Positions 36,363 through 45,578 of a stretch of 64,000 bases of DNA are shown piece after piece (position 1 is the first letter of the stretch; every line of letters starts with the position of its first letter). The stretch spans positions 33,217-97,216 of the forward strand of contig CAMKGM010000001.1 in NCBI GenBank assembly GCA_946412245.1, read 5' to 3'. This DNA is from an uncultured Bacteroidales bacterium (GTDB lineage Bacteria; Bacteroidota; Bacteroidia; Bacteroidales; Muribaculaceae). The translations under genes were made by a program, and so were the position numbers. The notes beneath the pieces were generated by a model, which was given only the letters and a program-made list of their open reading frames with translations, searched no databases and was not told the origin of the DNA.

Positions 36363-38012
36363 TTATCGGTCAATGTCAGGTATCACATAGTCTATCGACG
36401 CTGTGATGCTAATCAAGTCGGCAAACAGATTGTCGCGACACGTCAGGTCTACCACACCCACCAAATTGAAGCATGGCGACTGGAAGTGCATGCGATAAGG
36501 TTTCTGGAACGGCTTGGCGTCACCGTCACTCTCAATGTATACACCGAACGCGCCACGGCTGGCCTCAACCTGCTGATACCAGTGACCGGCGGGCAACTTG
36601 ATCATCTTGGGCACCTTGGCGCAGTATTCGCCTTCAATGCCTTCTTTCTCGAGCATGTCGCAGCACTGTTCCAGAATCTTCACACTCTGCTCCATCTCTT
36701 TCATGCGCACCATGTAGCGGTCCATGCTATCTCCGCCCTCAAGGATTACCTCGTCAAAGTCCACCTCGTTATAGAGCGAGTAAGGATGCGTTTTGCGCAC
36801 GTCGCAATGCACGCCCGAGGCGCGACCCGAAGGACCGGTAATCGCATAGCTAATAGCGTCTTCCTTGCTCAGGATGCCCACGCCTTTCATTCGGCCCACG
36901 GCTATCACATTGCCGGTGAACAGTTTGTGATACTCTTTCAACTTCTCAGGCATCACTGCGCACAAGTGGCGCACATCCTTGATAAAGTCGGGGTGAACAT
37001 CGCGCACCACACCGCCTATCGTGCTGTAACTCATCGACATGCGACCTCCGCAAGTCTTGTCAAAGATATCATAAATGAGCTCACGCTCACGGAATCCGTA
37101 GAAGAATGCTGTGGTTGCACCCTGGTCCATCGTCAAGCAGCCGTATGACAGCAAGTGCGACGACAGCCTCATCAGCTCATCCATCATCATGCGAATCAGC
37201 TCAGCACGGTGAGGCACCTCAATGCCCAGTGCCTTCTCAATGCACAAGCACACCGCGTGACGGTTCATGTGAGCGGCCATGTAGTCCAATCGCTCAGGAT
37301 AGAGCAACGTCGACACATAGGGCATCGACTCACACAGTTTCTCTATACCGCGATGAATGTAGCCTGAAACAACGTCTACCTTCTTCACCAGCTCGCCCTC
37401 AATCGAGGTGCGATAACGCATCACACCGTGGGTTGACGGGTGCTGAGGTCCTACGTTAATCACATACTCGTCGGCACCGAACACCTTCTTGTCAATGCGC
37501 TTGAGCGAACCGTCGGGTTGTTCCACCAGGCTGTACGTGTCATCCTCGTTCTCCTCGGGATTCAAACGCAACGGGTTCAGTTCAGGGCTGGCATCATAGT
37601 CTTTGCGCAGGGGGTAACCCACCCAGTCGTTGCGCAAGAAGAACCGACGCATATCGGGATGATTGATAAACTCTATGCCGAAGAAGTCATACACTTCGCG
37701 CTCCTGATAGTTGGCCACTGCCCACAGGTCACTCACCGTGTGCAGCCGCGGATGCTCGCGATCAGTTGTCGCAACTTTCACATGAAGCATCTCTTGGGTT
37801 TCTGTGTTGGTCAAGTAGTAGACGCAACCCAATGACTCCTTCCAGTCCATACCTACAACGGCGGTCAAGTAGTCATAGTGCAGTTCGTCTTTCAGCGCTT
37901 GAGCCAGCGCATGCCATTTCTCATCGGCCACCGTCACGAGCAGCAGGTCGTCTACCGTCTCCATCTCGGCCGAGGGGCACAAGGCTTTTATTTTTTCTTG
38001 AATGTCTGCCAT
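36363..38012 (-). CDS. nuoCD: NADH-quinone oxidoreductase fused subunits C and D
   Basis: 549 aa from the ATG at 38012 (MADIQEKIKALCPS). The C part (about 1-160) holds ANYQEREVYDFFGI; the D part holds GPQHPSTHGVMRY near 183 and EGGDSMDRYMVRMKEMEQSV further on, and ends in the quinone-site segment CRDNLFADLISITASIDYVI. The C-D fusion is usual in Bacteroidetes. It lies 42 bp after nuoB. Confidence 0.95.
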   Translation of the reverse strand: MADIQEKIKALCPSAEMETVDDLLLVTVADEKWHALAQALKDELHYDYLTAVVGMDWKESLGCVYYLTNTETQEMLHVKVATTDREHPRLHTVSDLWAVANYQEREVYDFFGIEFINHPDMRRFFLRNDWVGYPLRKDYDASPELNPLRLNPEENEDDTYSLVEQPDGSLKRIDKKVFGADEYVINVGPQHPSTHGVMRYRTSIEGELVKKVDVVSGYIHRGIEKLCESMPYVSTLLYPERLDYMAAHMNRHAVCLCIEKALGIEVPHRAELIRMMMDELMRLSSHLLSYGCLTMDQGATTAFFYGFRERELIYDIFDKTCGGRMSMSYSTIGGVVRDVHPDFIKDVRHLCAVMPEKLKEYHKLFTGNVIAVGRMKGVGILSKEDAISYAITGPSGRASGVHCDVRKTHPYSLYNEVDFDEVILEGGDSMDRYMVRMKEMEQSVKILEQCCDMLEKEGIEGEYCAKVPKMIKLPAGHWYQQVEASRGAFGVYIESDGDAKPFQKPYRMHFQSPCFNLVGVVDLTCRDNLFADLISITASIDYVIPDIDR

Positions 38013-38054
38013 ATATTTTAATATGTATCCTTTTGTCAAGGTTTTATTTGTTTC

Positions 38055-38735
38055 TTATCGTTGTTCCAGCACGGGAGCGTTTGACTCATGAGCCAGACGC
38101 ATTTGCTCAGCTCGCAAGGCCGCATCCTTCTCCTCGGCTGCCTTGGCCTCAAAAAATTTCTTGCGATCTTCCTTGCGATTGTCACCGCCCAAGAATTTCG
38201 ATGCCTTAATCTTGCGCTGCAACTGCATCAAACCATAGAACATAGCCTCAGGACGCGGAGGACAACCGGGCATATACACATCAACGGGTATAATCTGGTC
38301 AACGCCCTTCACCACGCAGTAGCTATTCTTGAACGGACCACCCGACACCGTGCAACTGCCACAAGCAATCACATACTTTGGCTCTGCCATCTGCTCATAC
38401 AAGCGCACCAGCGCCGGAGCCATGCGATAGGTAATCGTGCCCTGACACATGATGTAGTCGGCCTGACGTGGAGAGTTTCGAGCCACCTCAAAACCGAAGC
38501 GAGCCATGTCGTAGCGCGCTGCACCCAAGCACATAAACTCAATTGCGCAGCAACTTGTACCAAAACAGAACGGCCACAACGAGTTTGAGCGGCTCCAGTT
38601 CAGCAATTGGTCAAGCTTGCCAACCACCACATTCGTGCCCGATGCGTTCAGTTCAGCCACAAGCTGATCTATGTACTCATTGTCCTTGAAGTCTTCATAC
38701 TTCATGCTCTTGATTTTCGGTCGCTTTATTTCCAT
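38055..38735 (-). CDS. nuoB: NADH-quinone oxidoreductase subunit B
   Basis: 226 aa from the ATG at 38735 ([16 protein letters not shown]); the frame is open further upstream but that part overlaps nuoA. Cluster N2 ligands are visible: [22 protein letters not shown] and CPPRPEA. A charged C-terminal tail of about 50 residues follows. The start lies inside the last codons of nuoA (10-bp overlap) and is preceded by GGAGCG, one of the few Shine-Dalgarno-like sites in the window. Confidence 0.95.
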   Translation of the reverse strand: MEIKRPKIKSMKYEDFKDNEYIDQLVAELNASGTNVVVGKLDQLLNWSRSNSLWPFCFGTSCCAIEFMCLGAARYDMARFGFEVARNSPRQADYIMCQGTITYRMAPALVRLYEQMAEPKYVIACGSCTVSGGPFKNSYCVVKGVDQIIPVDVYMPGCPPRPEAMFYGLMQLQRKIKASKFLGGDNRKEDRKKFFEAKAAEEKDAALRAEQMRLAHESNAPVLEQR

Positions 38736-39094
38736 CTCAACGCTCCTTTCTTCCAAGCATAAGCCAGACCTAAAATTAATATCACAAGGAATGTTCCTAC
38801 TGCAAGCAATGCTGTTGTGCCTATCTGCTTGCATATCGCTGCCCACGGAAACAAGAACACCGTTTCCACATCGAACATGAGGAACAGAATTGCAAACAAA
38901 TAATAGCCCACATGGAACTGAGACATACTCTCGCCACGGGTGGGAATACCGCACTCATACGGCTCGCCCTTCATCTTCGTGTAAGAATGGGGACCCACAA
39001 GGCGAGCAATTACCAAGGCGCCCACGACCAACACAATACCTGTGATTGCCGCTGTTACTGCCAGGGTAGTACTTTGAATTGCCATTAAAACCAT
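38726..39094 (-). CDS. nuoA: NADH-quinone oxidoreductase subunit A
   Basis: 122 aa, three membrane helices. The conserved loop [20 protein letters not shown] with the Cys that senses the active state, and [15 protein letters not shown], identify NuoA. The start may be at 39094 (MVLM) or 39085 (MAIQSTTL); neither has a Shine-Dalgarno site. It is the first gene of the nuo-atp block. Confidence 0.94.
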   Translation of the reverse strand: MVLMAIQSTTLAVTAAITGIVLVVGALVIARLVGPHSYTKMKGEPYECGIPTRGESMSQFHVGYYLFAILFLMFDVETVFLFPWAAICKQIGTTALLAVGTFLVILILGLAYAWKKGALRWK

Positions 39095-39223
39095 AAATTT
39101 AAAATATGCTGTTTTATAAATTTCGCAATTAATAGTATTTATATCTATCTACAAACGCCTCAAACACAAGCACTCACACCCCTTTTCTGGACAAGAGCAC
39201 CGGCAGGTGTATGTTTTTCAGTG

Positions 39224-39231
39224 CAAATTTA
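39224..39231 (-). promoter_or_regulatory. -7 box of the nuo-atp block
   Basis: On the minus strand TAAATTTG matches TAnnTTTG exactly. No clear TTG is seen 19-21 bp upstream. The RNA start would be near 39220, giving a leader of about 125 nt before nuoA. No other strong box was noticed in the gap. Confidence 0.5.
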
Positions 39232-39363
39232 CAAAATCTTTTGCTTATTATAAAATGAATTTTAATGAAATTATTAACAACCCCCTCGCGCTTTCCACTT
39301 ACACTTCTTTTTATTTGGCTATCGCATTCGAGAGCATCATTGCTTAATCACCACATGTAGCTA

Positions 39364-39394
39364 TTGCCAGCTTTACAAACAATGCGTAACTTTG
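39364..39394 (+). promoter_or_regulatory. Promoter of the TonB-receptor operon, overlapping candidate start codons
   Basis: TTG (39364-39366), 20 bp, then TAACTTTG (39387-39394): a full match to the Bacteroidetes -33/-7 pattern. The predicted RNA start (about 39398) lies downstream of the in-frame ATGs at 39364 and 39382. Confidence 0.65.
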
Positions 39395-39399
39395 CACCC

Positions 39400-41706
39400 G
39401 TGAAAAAAGGCTTATTCAAAATATTCATCATTGGCTTGCTCCCGCTACACATGGCGGCGGTTCCCTCCACCGAGATCTCCGAGACCTCAGAGTTCTCCGA
39501 GAGCTCAGAGCAGCTTGCAGTCGATACTACATCCAAAAGGATAAAACATGAGTGCCCTACTGCCACTGTCGTACTTGAACCAGTTACCGTCACAGCCGTG
39601 AAACAAGGCAGTGACCTGAGCAATCAGGGCATCGCTACTACCGCTATGTCACGGTCAACCCTCGAAGCCAACAACATGCTCAGCCCCAAGGCTGTAACAG
39701 GTGCCATACCCAATGTATTCATACCCGACTATGGTAGCCGCATGACCAGCACCATCTATGTGCGCGGCATCGGGGCTCGCATCGACCAGCCCGCCGTGGG
39801 ACTCACCATCGACAACATCCCCATCTTGTGCAAGGAAAACTACGACTTCGACCTGCTCGACATCGCACGCTTCGAGATGCTGCACGGACCGCAGAGCACA
39901 CTCTTTGGTCGCAATACCATGGGCGGCGTGATGAACATTTTCACACTCTCACCCTTCAACTTTCAGGGCACACGCATCTTGCTCGAGAGCGCCTCGCACG
40001 CTTCTTTCAAGGCCGGACTGAGCCATTATGCCAAACCAAGCAATAGGTTTGCACTCTCGGCAAGTGCCTACTATACTACCACACACGGTGCCTACACCAA
40101 TCAGTACAACGGCAAGAAATGCGACTGGGAGCGCCAAGGTTCAGGCCGAGTGAAACTGGAATGGGCGCCCTCGACCACCTTGTTTGTGAGCAATGTACTC
40201 TCACTCTCGGTGAGCAAGCAAGGCGGCTATCCCTACCAATATACCGAAACGGGCAAAATCAGCTATAACGACACCTGCTTCTATCGCCGCACGGCTATCC
40301 TCGACGGTCTCACCATCGTGAAACGGTTGGGCGACATCAGCCTGTCGAGCTTCACCAGTTATCAGTATATCGACGACAACATGACACTCGACCAGGACTT
40401 CACGCCGCTACCCTACTTCACCCTCACACAGGCACGCAAGGAGCATGCCGTGACACAAGACTTGGTACTGCGCAACACCGACCACAAACGCTACAACTGG
40501 CTTGCAGGCATCTTCGGTTTCTATCGTCGCTACAAGATGCAAGCACCGGTCACCTTCAAGGACACAGGCATCAGTCAACTCATTGAGCGCCACCGCAACC
40601 AAGCCATCCCCGGTTATCCCATTCAGTGGGATGACCGCGAATTTGTGCTGGGCAGTGATTTCACCTGCCCCACTTGGGGACTGGCTGCCTATCACCAGTC
40701 ATCGCTCGACTTGGGACGTTTTACGCTCACGGCGGGCATCCGTCTCGACTACGAGCATTCAAACCTCAACTACCATAGCGAGACCCACACTGGCTACAAT
40801 ATCATTGAGCAAGCGACTCAATCTATCTACTCACACGAGTCAATCGACATCGACGACAGCGGTCACCTGAGCCGTCATTTCGTGCAAGTGCTGCCCAAGT
40901 TCTCGGTCACCTATCACATCAATGACTTAAACAATTTGTTCCTCAATGTGAGCAAGGGCTACAAAGCCGGTGGGTTTAACACCCAAATGTTCAGTGATGT
41001 ACTGCAACAACGTCTTATGCGCATGCTGGGCATCGGAGCAGCCTACAGTGTTGATGAAATTGTAGGATATAAGCCCGAAGTAGCTTGGAATTTTGAAATG
41101 GGTTCGACTTTCAGCACCACCGATAGAAAACTCTCCGGGCAAGCCAATGTTTTCTACCTCGATTGCCGCGACCGTCAGCTCACCATCTTCCCCGACGGCA
41201 CCACCACGGGCCGCGTCATGACCAACGCCGGCAAAACCCGCAGTTGGGGTGCCGAACTCAGGCTCACATTCAACCCGTGGAACCACACCGCTCTCAATGC
41301 CGGCTATGGCTACACCAACGCCAAGTTTGTGGAGTACAACGACGGCAAAGCCGACTACAAGGACAAATTTGTACCCTACTCCCCCGAGCACACCCTGTGG
41401 CTTGAGGCACAACACACTATCGACATCAACAGCCGGTCGCGCTGGTGCCGCCAACTGCGACTGGGTGCCAACCTGAGCGGTGCAGGACGCATATACTGGG
41501 ACGAGGCTAACTCACTCTCGCAACCTTTCTATGCCTTGCTCGGTGCCAACATCACACTGGTAGCCAAAGACTTCACCCTGCAGCTATGGGGCACAAACCT
41601 CACAGACACCCGTCACAGCACCTTCCGCTTTGTCTCCATCGGACACGAATTCCTGCAGCAAGGCAAGCGCAGAATGCTGGGCGCAACACTTAGAATAAAC
41701 TTATAA
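39400..41706 (+). CDS. TonB-dependent outer-membrane receptor
   Basis: 768 aa if translation starts at the GTG at 39400, which gives a clean signal peptide (KKGLFKIFIIGLLPLHMAA). In-frame ATGs at 39364 and 39382 fall in or before the promoter. A plug domain (TIYVRGIGARIDQPAVGLTI, FEMLHGPQSTLFGRNTMGGV) is followed by a 22-strand-type barrel rich in aromatic residues. It lacks the SusC N-terminal carboxypeptidase-like domain and no SusD gene follows, so it resembles siderophore or cofactor receptors. A low-complexity Ser/Glu stretch (TEISETSEFSESSEQ) follows the signal peptide. The likely substrate is unknown. Three lipoprotein genes follow in the same direction. Confidence 0.88.
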   Translation: MKKGLFKIFIIGLLPLHMAAVPSTEISETSEFSESSEQLAVDTTSKRIKHECPTATVVLEPVTVTAVKQGSDLSNQGIATTAMSRSTLEANNMLSPKAVTGAIPNVFIPDYGSRMTSTIYVRGIGARIDQPAVGLTIDNIPILCKENYDFDLLDIARFEMLHGPQSTLFGRNTMGGVMNIFTLSPFNFQGTRILLESASHASFKAGLSHYAKPSNRFALSASAYYTTTHGAYTNQYNGKKCDWERQGSGRVKLEWAPSTTLFVSNVLSLSVSKQGGYPYQYTETGKISYNDTCFYRRTAILDGLTIVKRLGDISLSSFTSYQYIDDNMTLDQDFTPLPYFTLTQARKEHAVTQDLVLRNTDHKRYNWLAGIFGFYRRYKMQAPVTFKDTGISQLIERHRNQAIPGYPIQWDDREFVLGSDFTCPTWGLAAYHQSSLDLGRFTLTAGIRLDYEHSNLNYHSETHTGYNIIEQATQSIYSHESIDIDDSGHLSRHFVQVLPKFSVTYHINDLNNLFLNVSKGYKAGGFNTQMFSDVLQQRLMRMLGIGAAYSVDEIVGYKPEVAWNFEMGSTFSTTDRKLSGQANVFYLDCRDRQLTIFPDGTTTGRVMTNAGKTRSWGAELRLTFNPWNHTALNAGYGYTNAKFVEYNDGKADYKDKFVPYSPEHTLWLEAQHTIDINSRSRWCRQLRLGANLSGAGRIYWDEANSLSQPFYALLGANITLVAKDFTLQLWGTNLTDTRHSTFRFVSIGHEFLQQGKRRMLGATLRINL

Positions 41707-41729
41707 ACAACTCATAAATTATTTCAAAA

Positions 41730-42560
41730 ATGAAGAAACTTTTATCTCTCATGGCTCTCGCAGCCATCATGCTCACCTTCACCGCCTGCGGTAGTGACGA
41801 CGAACCCACTGAAATGATTCAGGCCAACACCTCAGGCATGATTGTCAGAACTTCTATGGCTGGAACTACCTATTTCTTCTCAACTTGCGACCTCGCTTTT
41901 AACATCAACTTTACTGACAAAAACCTGAATTTGGGCATCAACAATGTGACTTTTGCCCCAAAAATGCCTAAAGTCAACTTCGAAGCCGACGGTCTCAAAA
42001 TCAACAACAACGACCGCACCTATTTCGTTTTTTCAGGCACCGGCATCCAGGTAATGTCAGGTTACACACTCAACAACGCTTTCGGTCAGTATAACAAGAA
42101 CTTAAATACCCTGACTTTAACTTATACTGTAAGTTCCGAGCGCGGCGAGTACAATGTCACCACTTTCTCTCCGACTCTCTATTCCAAACTCTCCGACGGC
42201 AGCAATGACTATGCCAACGCCACCGAGAAATTCTACAAATTCAAGTCGCAACTCGATGGCAACAACAATTTCACGGCTAGCATCTGCATCGACAACATCC
42301 AGTTTGTGCCACAGATGCCCAAACTTGAAGAAATCGTCATCCCGCTCGACGATGCAACCATCGTCCAGACCGCTAACGGCTACACCGCCACGGCTACAAC
42401 CATCATCCCCTTGTTCAAGCAAGGCGACAAGTACATCCCCTTCAGCGATCGCACCATCTCCAACCTGAATTATACGCTCAACTTGAGCGAAAAGCAGTTC
42501 TCTATCGAGTTCGATTGCTTCGGCCTGCATTACACCGACTCCGGTAGCCTCAGCAACTGA
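41730..42560 (+). CDS. Surface-type lipoprotein 1 of three, unknown function
   Basis: 276 aa. The lipoprotein signal ends at Cys20 (LTFTAC) followed by GSDDEP, an acidic stretch like the Bacteroidetes surface-export signal. The rest is beta-rich with a GEYNVTTFSPTLYSKLSDGS motif near the middle that recurs in modified form in the next two proteins. No known family recognised. It starts 23 bp after the receptor stop and is probably co-transcribed. It may bind the receptor's ligand at the cell surface; this is inference. Confidence 0.8.
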   Translation: MKKLLSLMALAAIMLTFTACGSDDEPTEMIQANTSGMIVRTSMAGTTYFFSTCDLAFNINFTDKNLNLGINNVTFAPKMPKVNFEADGLKINNNDRTYFVFSGTGIQVMSGYTLNNAFGQYNKNLNTLTLTYTVSSERGEYNVTTFSPTLYSKLSDGSNDYANATEKFYKFKSQLDGNNNFTASICIDNIQFVPQMPKLEEIVIPLDDATIVQTANGYTATATTIIPLFKQGDKYIPFSDRTISNLNYTLNLSEKQFSIEFDCFGLHYTDSGSLSN

Positions 42561-42659
42561 CACAACCTGCCCCACCGTGTAAAACAGGCAAAAAATAGGT
42601 TTTCAAAACTTATTGAAATAAAATTGAGCTCTTCTTTTCGTTATGTGCCAATTTATTGC

Positions 42660-42667
42660 TAAATTTG
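42660..42667 (+). promoter_or_regulatory. -7 box upstream of lipoprotein 2
   Basis: TAAATTTG matches TAnnTTTG; no clear TTG at the usual distance. It would give a leader of about 28 nt, and an internal promoter for lipoproteins 2 and 3 and the sigma gene. Confidence 0.45.
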
Positions 42668-42699
42668 CATTTGATTTTGACATTAAATTTCACACGATA

Positions 42700-43542
42700 A
42701 TGAACAAATTACTCTATCTCTTGACAATTGCGGGAATGCTTCTCACCACCGCTTGCGGCGATGACAACGACGACCCCTCTCATGGCACCGTCTACAACAG
42801 GACCTATTCTATCCTCAACCACGTCACCGATGCCACTACGGGCAATGTCCTGGCGGTCACTTCAGGAAAAGTGAACTATAAGATTGACATTACCAACCTC
42901 ACTGCCGACGTTAACTTTGGCGTGAAACTCGATGGCAACACCGAGACACCATTCTCATTCTCAAGCGTTAAGGTCGCCAACCCATCCTATGGCATCTATC
43001 ACTTTGACAATGCCACGCCCGCGGCTTCTATCACCGAATTTGCCGGTCTCATCGACTTCAACGAAGAGGCCACGCGTTTCAGCTTCGTGAACGCTGGCAA
43101 GTACCGCATCTGCGCTACACTGCCCGAGATTTTCTACACCAACTGCAATACAAATTCCACTTACTCCGACGGAACAACCTACGACCACAAGGACGACAAA
43201 CCCATGTTCCAGTTCGAGATTGACCCCGTCAAGATGACCGCTAAAGTCATTGTACTGTTCTTCAACGACACTAAGAACTATCGGTACATCTACAACTGCA
43301 ACGGTAACGGCGCCACCGTCACACCCACATCCTATGGCTACGACATCACCGCCGAAAAAATCGTTACCGTCTCCTATTATAAACAAGGCAGTGAAGAAAC
43401 CACCGATGCTGATCGCGAGCCCGACAAGCGCTACTACAACATCCAGAACCTCAATGCAAAACTCGATATTTTCAACAATTCGCTGAGTGCAACTTTCACG
43501 CTCGGCGGCATTCAGGTTTCAACTACCGGACTGGTATATTAA
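42700..43542 (+). CDS. Surface-type lipoprotein 2 of three, unknown function
   Basis: 280 aa from the ATG at 42700 (MNKLLYLLTIAGMLLTTAC); an upstream in-frame ATG at 42643 precedes the promoter box. Lipobox Cys19 is followed by GDDNDDP. The mid-protein motif GKYRICATLPEIFYTNCN, then YSDGTTYD, lines up with that of lipoproteins 1 and 3. Beta-rich, no known family recognised. The gap to lipoprotein 1 is 139 bp, to lipoprotein 3 only 36 bp. Confidence 0.8.
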   Translation: MNKLLYLLTIAGMLLTTACGDDNDDPSHGTVYNRTYSILNHVTDATTGNVLAVTSGKVNYKIDITNLTADVNFGVKLDGNTETPFSFSSVKVANPSYGIYHFDNATPAASITEFAGLIDFNEEATRFSFVNAGKYRICATLPEIFYTNCNTNSTYSDGTTYDHKDDKPMFQFEIDPVKMTAKVIVLFFNDTKNYRYIYNCNGNGATVTPTSYGYDITAEKIVTVSYYKQGSEETTDADREPDKRYYNIQNLNAKLDIFNNSLSATFTLGGIQVSTTGLVY

Positions 43543-43578
43543 CTTTTAATCGCTACGACTAACAAAACATTCATAACT

Positions 43579-44385
43579 ATGAAAAAATTCAGCTATATCT
43601 TCATCTTGCTCGCAACCATCATTGCCGTCACCGCTTGTAAAGACGACGACCGCACATCCGAATACCAATTCCAAGAGCAAACCTACTACCGCATCATCGA
43701 CAACGCTGCCCCCTCTGCCACACCCTACTTCGCGCGCGGCACGGTCAACGCCACTGTCGACTATGTGAACTATACAATATCTTTCTCAACTACAATCAGT
43801 CTCAATGGCAATCAAATCACCATTGAGGTGCCTGTCACAAAATGCTCTAAACTCAACAATAACACCTATAAATTTACAGGAGCAACCGCTAAAACTACAG
43901 GACACAACGTGACAAATGTCGCTGGTTACTACGACATGGCCACCAATGCCATGTACTTCGAAATGGACATTGACGGTGCTTACCGGGTCTATGCAACATC
44001 CACACCGCTATTCCCCTACTGCACCACAACCATTACACAAGCCGACAATTCAATTCAACCGCTTGTACTCGACAACACTTTCTATGGCTTCATGTTCGAC
44101 CAAACCCTCTCCGACGGTCTCTTTGCCATCATGAGCTTCCAACTTAACAATGTTGAATCAAGCATCCCCGAGGTTGACTACAAGGGTGTTACCGTTAAGC
44201 CCACACCCACCGGCTTTGAAATTCAAGCTGACATCCTCACACCGTCTTCTATTGCCAACGCTGAGAAGTACACCATTACTAATGTCAAAGCAACAATCGC
44301 TAATCAAGGCATTACGGTGACAGGTTCTTACTCTAACGGCGACAAGAATGTCACCTTCTCCGGCAAAGCTTTCGACCTTGATTGA
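43579..44385 (+). CDS. Surface-type lipoprotein 3 of three, unknown function
   Basis: 268 aa. Lipobox Cys20 (IAVTAC) is followed by KDDDRTSE, close to the K-D-D type lipoprotein export signal described in Capnocytophaga. The middle motif GAYRVYATSTPLFPYC, then QADNS, and the C-terminal ITNVKATIANQGITVTGSY match the layout of the two preceding proteins. No known family recognised. The sigma-factor gene starts 21 bp downstream. Confidence 0.8.
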   Translation: MKKFSYIFILLATIIAVTACKDDDRTSEYQFQEQTYYRIIDNAAPSATPYFARGTVNATVDYVNYTISFSTTISLNGNQITIEVPVTKCSKLNNNTYKFTGATAKTTGHNVTNVAGYYDMATNAMYFEMDIDGAYRVYATSTPLFPYCTTTITQADNSIQPLVLDNTFYGFMFDQTLSDGLFAIMSFQLNNVESSIPEVDYKGVTVKPTPTGFEIQADILTPSSIANAEKYTITNVKATIANQGITVTGSYSNGDKNVTFSGKAFDLD

Positions 44386-44406
44386 GTTCTTTTATAATTT
44401 GCATGA

Positions 44407-44970
44407 ATGACTAAATCTATTCACATATACGACGAAGAAACCGTAATCGAGCAACTCCACCAGCAAGACAAAGCTCGACAGGCTTTCAGTAAAGTGGTTG
44501 AACACTACTCGCAACCGCTTTACTGGCAAATTCGTCGCATGGTGATTGACCACGACGATGCCAGCGATGTTCTACAAAACACATTCGTCAAGGCTTGGAC
44601 CAACATCGACAACTTCCGTGGCGATGCCAAACTCTCAACTTGGCTCTACAAAATAGCCATCAACGAGTCAATCACATTTATTAATAAAAAGAAAGCGCAA
44701 AACAACATCGCCCTCACCGACGATAACGCCTTCCTCGTCAACAACCTTGAAGCCGACACCTACTTCAATGGCGACGATGCCCAAATCAAGCTGCAAAAGG
44801 CCATCGCCACACTACCCGACAAGCAACGACTCGTCTTCAATATGCGTTACTACGACGAGATGAAGTATGAAGACATCAGCGAGATCCTCGGCACCTCTGT
44901 AGGTGCACTCAAGGCTTCCTATCACCATGCCATCAAAAAAATTGAGGCTTTTTTTGCCGACTCTGATTAA
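44407..44970 (+). CDS. ECF-type RNA polymerase sigma factor
   Basis: 187 aa. Region 2 (about 25-95) includes DDASDVLQNTFVKAWTNIDN and LSTWLYKIAINESITFIN; region 4 (about 130-180) includes LPDKQRLVFNMRYYDEMKYE and a helix-turn-helix (DISEILGTSVGALKASYHHA). It groups with small sigma-70 factors of Bacteroidetes that respond to envelope signals. It lies directly after the lipoprotein genes and before a small membrane protein, which suggests that it controls this surface system. Confidence 0.93.
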   Translation: MTKSIHIYDEETVIEQLHQQDKARQAFSKVVEHYSQPLYWQIRRMVIDHDDASDVLQNTFVKAWTNIDNFRGDAKLSTWLYKIAINESITFINKKKAQNNIALTDDNAFLVNNLEADTYFNGDDAQIKLQKAIATLPDKQRLVFNMRYYDEMKYEDISEILGTSVGALKASYHHAIKKIEAFFADSD

Positions 44971-45003
44971 ACCTTTTTTCCGTTCATCAGTCAAACACAT
45001 GCA

Positions 45004-45393
45004 ATGAAACAAGAAGAATCGAACATATTGAAACAGCTCGGCAAGGATTCAGGTTTCCAAGTTCCTGAACATTTCTTTGCCGATTTCAGCAAGAATCTCA
45101 TGGACTCACTCCCTGAGGTGAAAATTACTGAAACCCCCAAACCTTCACGCTGGGTCAGGCTCAGACCATACGTCTACATGGCTGCCATGTTTGCCGGCAT
45201 TTGGTGCATGATGAAGGTCTTTTACGGCTTCAATAGCGACAAAACCAAGACTGTCAACACCGAGATGACCGCCGACTCTCCCGCCAACGGCAAGAGCGCC
45301 ATCATGCAAGACCAGAATAAAATCGACGACAACGCTATGCTCAACTATCAGGACAGCATCAATGCCGCCATGCAACGTCAAACTCAAAAATGA
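45004..45393 (+). CDS. Small membrane protein, probable anti-sigma factor
   Basis: 129 aa. An N-terminal cytosolic part of about 50 residues, one membrane helix (YVYMAAMFAGIWCMMKVFYG, about 58-77) and a short polar C-terminal part. No recognised domain. Position 33 bp after an ECF sigma gene, size and topology fit an anti-sigma factor. The N-terminal part lacks the zinc-binding HxxxCxxC motif of the ZAS family. Confidence 0.6.
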   Translation: MKQEESNILKQLGKDSGFQVPEHFFADFSKNLMDSLPEVKITETPKPSRWVRLRPYVYMAAMFAGIWCMMKVFYGFNSDKTKTVNTEMTADSPANGKSAIMQDQNKIDDNAMLNYQDSINAAMQRQTQK

Positions 45394-45443
45394 CATGACC
45401 CACGCTCTTCAATGACCGTTCGCTCGGTCAAATCAAAAAACAC

Positions 45444-45491
45444 AATCCGGTAACAACATTCTCCGTCGAGAATTTGAAACCGGATTTTTTT
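45444..45491 (+). terminator. Strong two-tier terminator after the anti-sigma gene
   Basis: Outer stem AATCCGGT/ACCGGATT (45444-45451 with 45479-45486) encloses a second stem ATTCTC/GAGAAT with a CGTC loop. A run of seven T residues ends it. A separate GACCG/CGGTC hairpin without U-run lies at 45414-45429. Confidence 0.85.
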
Positions 45492-45508
45492 ATATCAATT
45501 TTTTACTT

Positions 45509-45516
45509 TATATTTG
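45509..45516 (+). promoter_or_regulatory. -7 box of the alpha-2-macroglobulin gene
   Basis: TATATTTG matches TAnnTTTG, directly after the terminator. The -33 region is T-rich without a clear TTG. The leader would be about 58 nt. Confidence 0.55.
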
Positions 45517-45578
45517 CATTCTGTTATAATACTCAACTAATACGGCTACATTTTTTTGCAAATTAAACCATTACCACT

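Larger units (their letters stand above)
39095..39399. other. Divergent intergenic region between nuoA and the TonB receptor gene
   Basis: A+T-rich control region of about 300 bp. It holds a minus-strand -7 box for nuoA (39224-39231), a small CACC-GGCA-GGTG hairpin at 39198-39209 inside the predicted nuo leader, and the plus-strand promoter of the receptor (39364-39394). No open frame looks coding. Confidence 0.6.
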
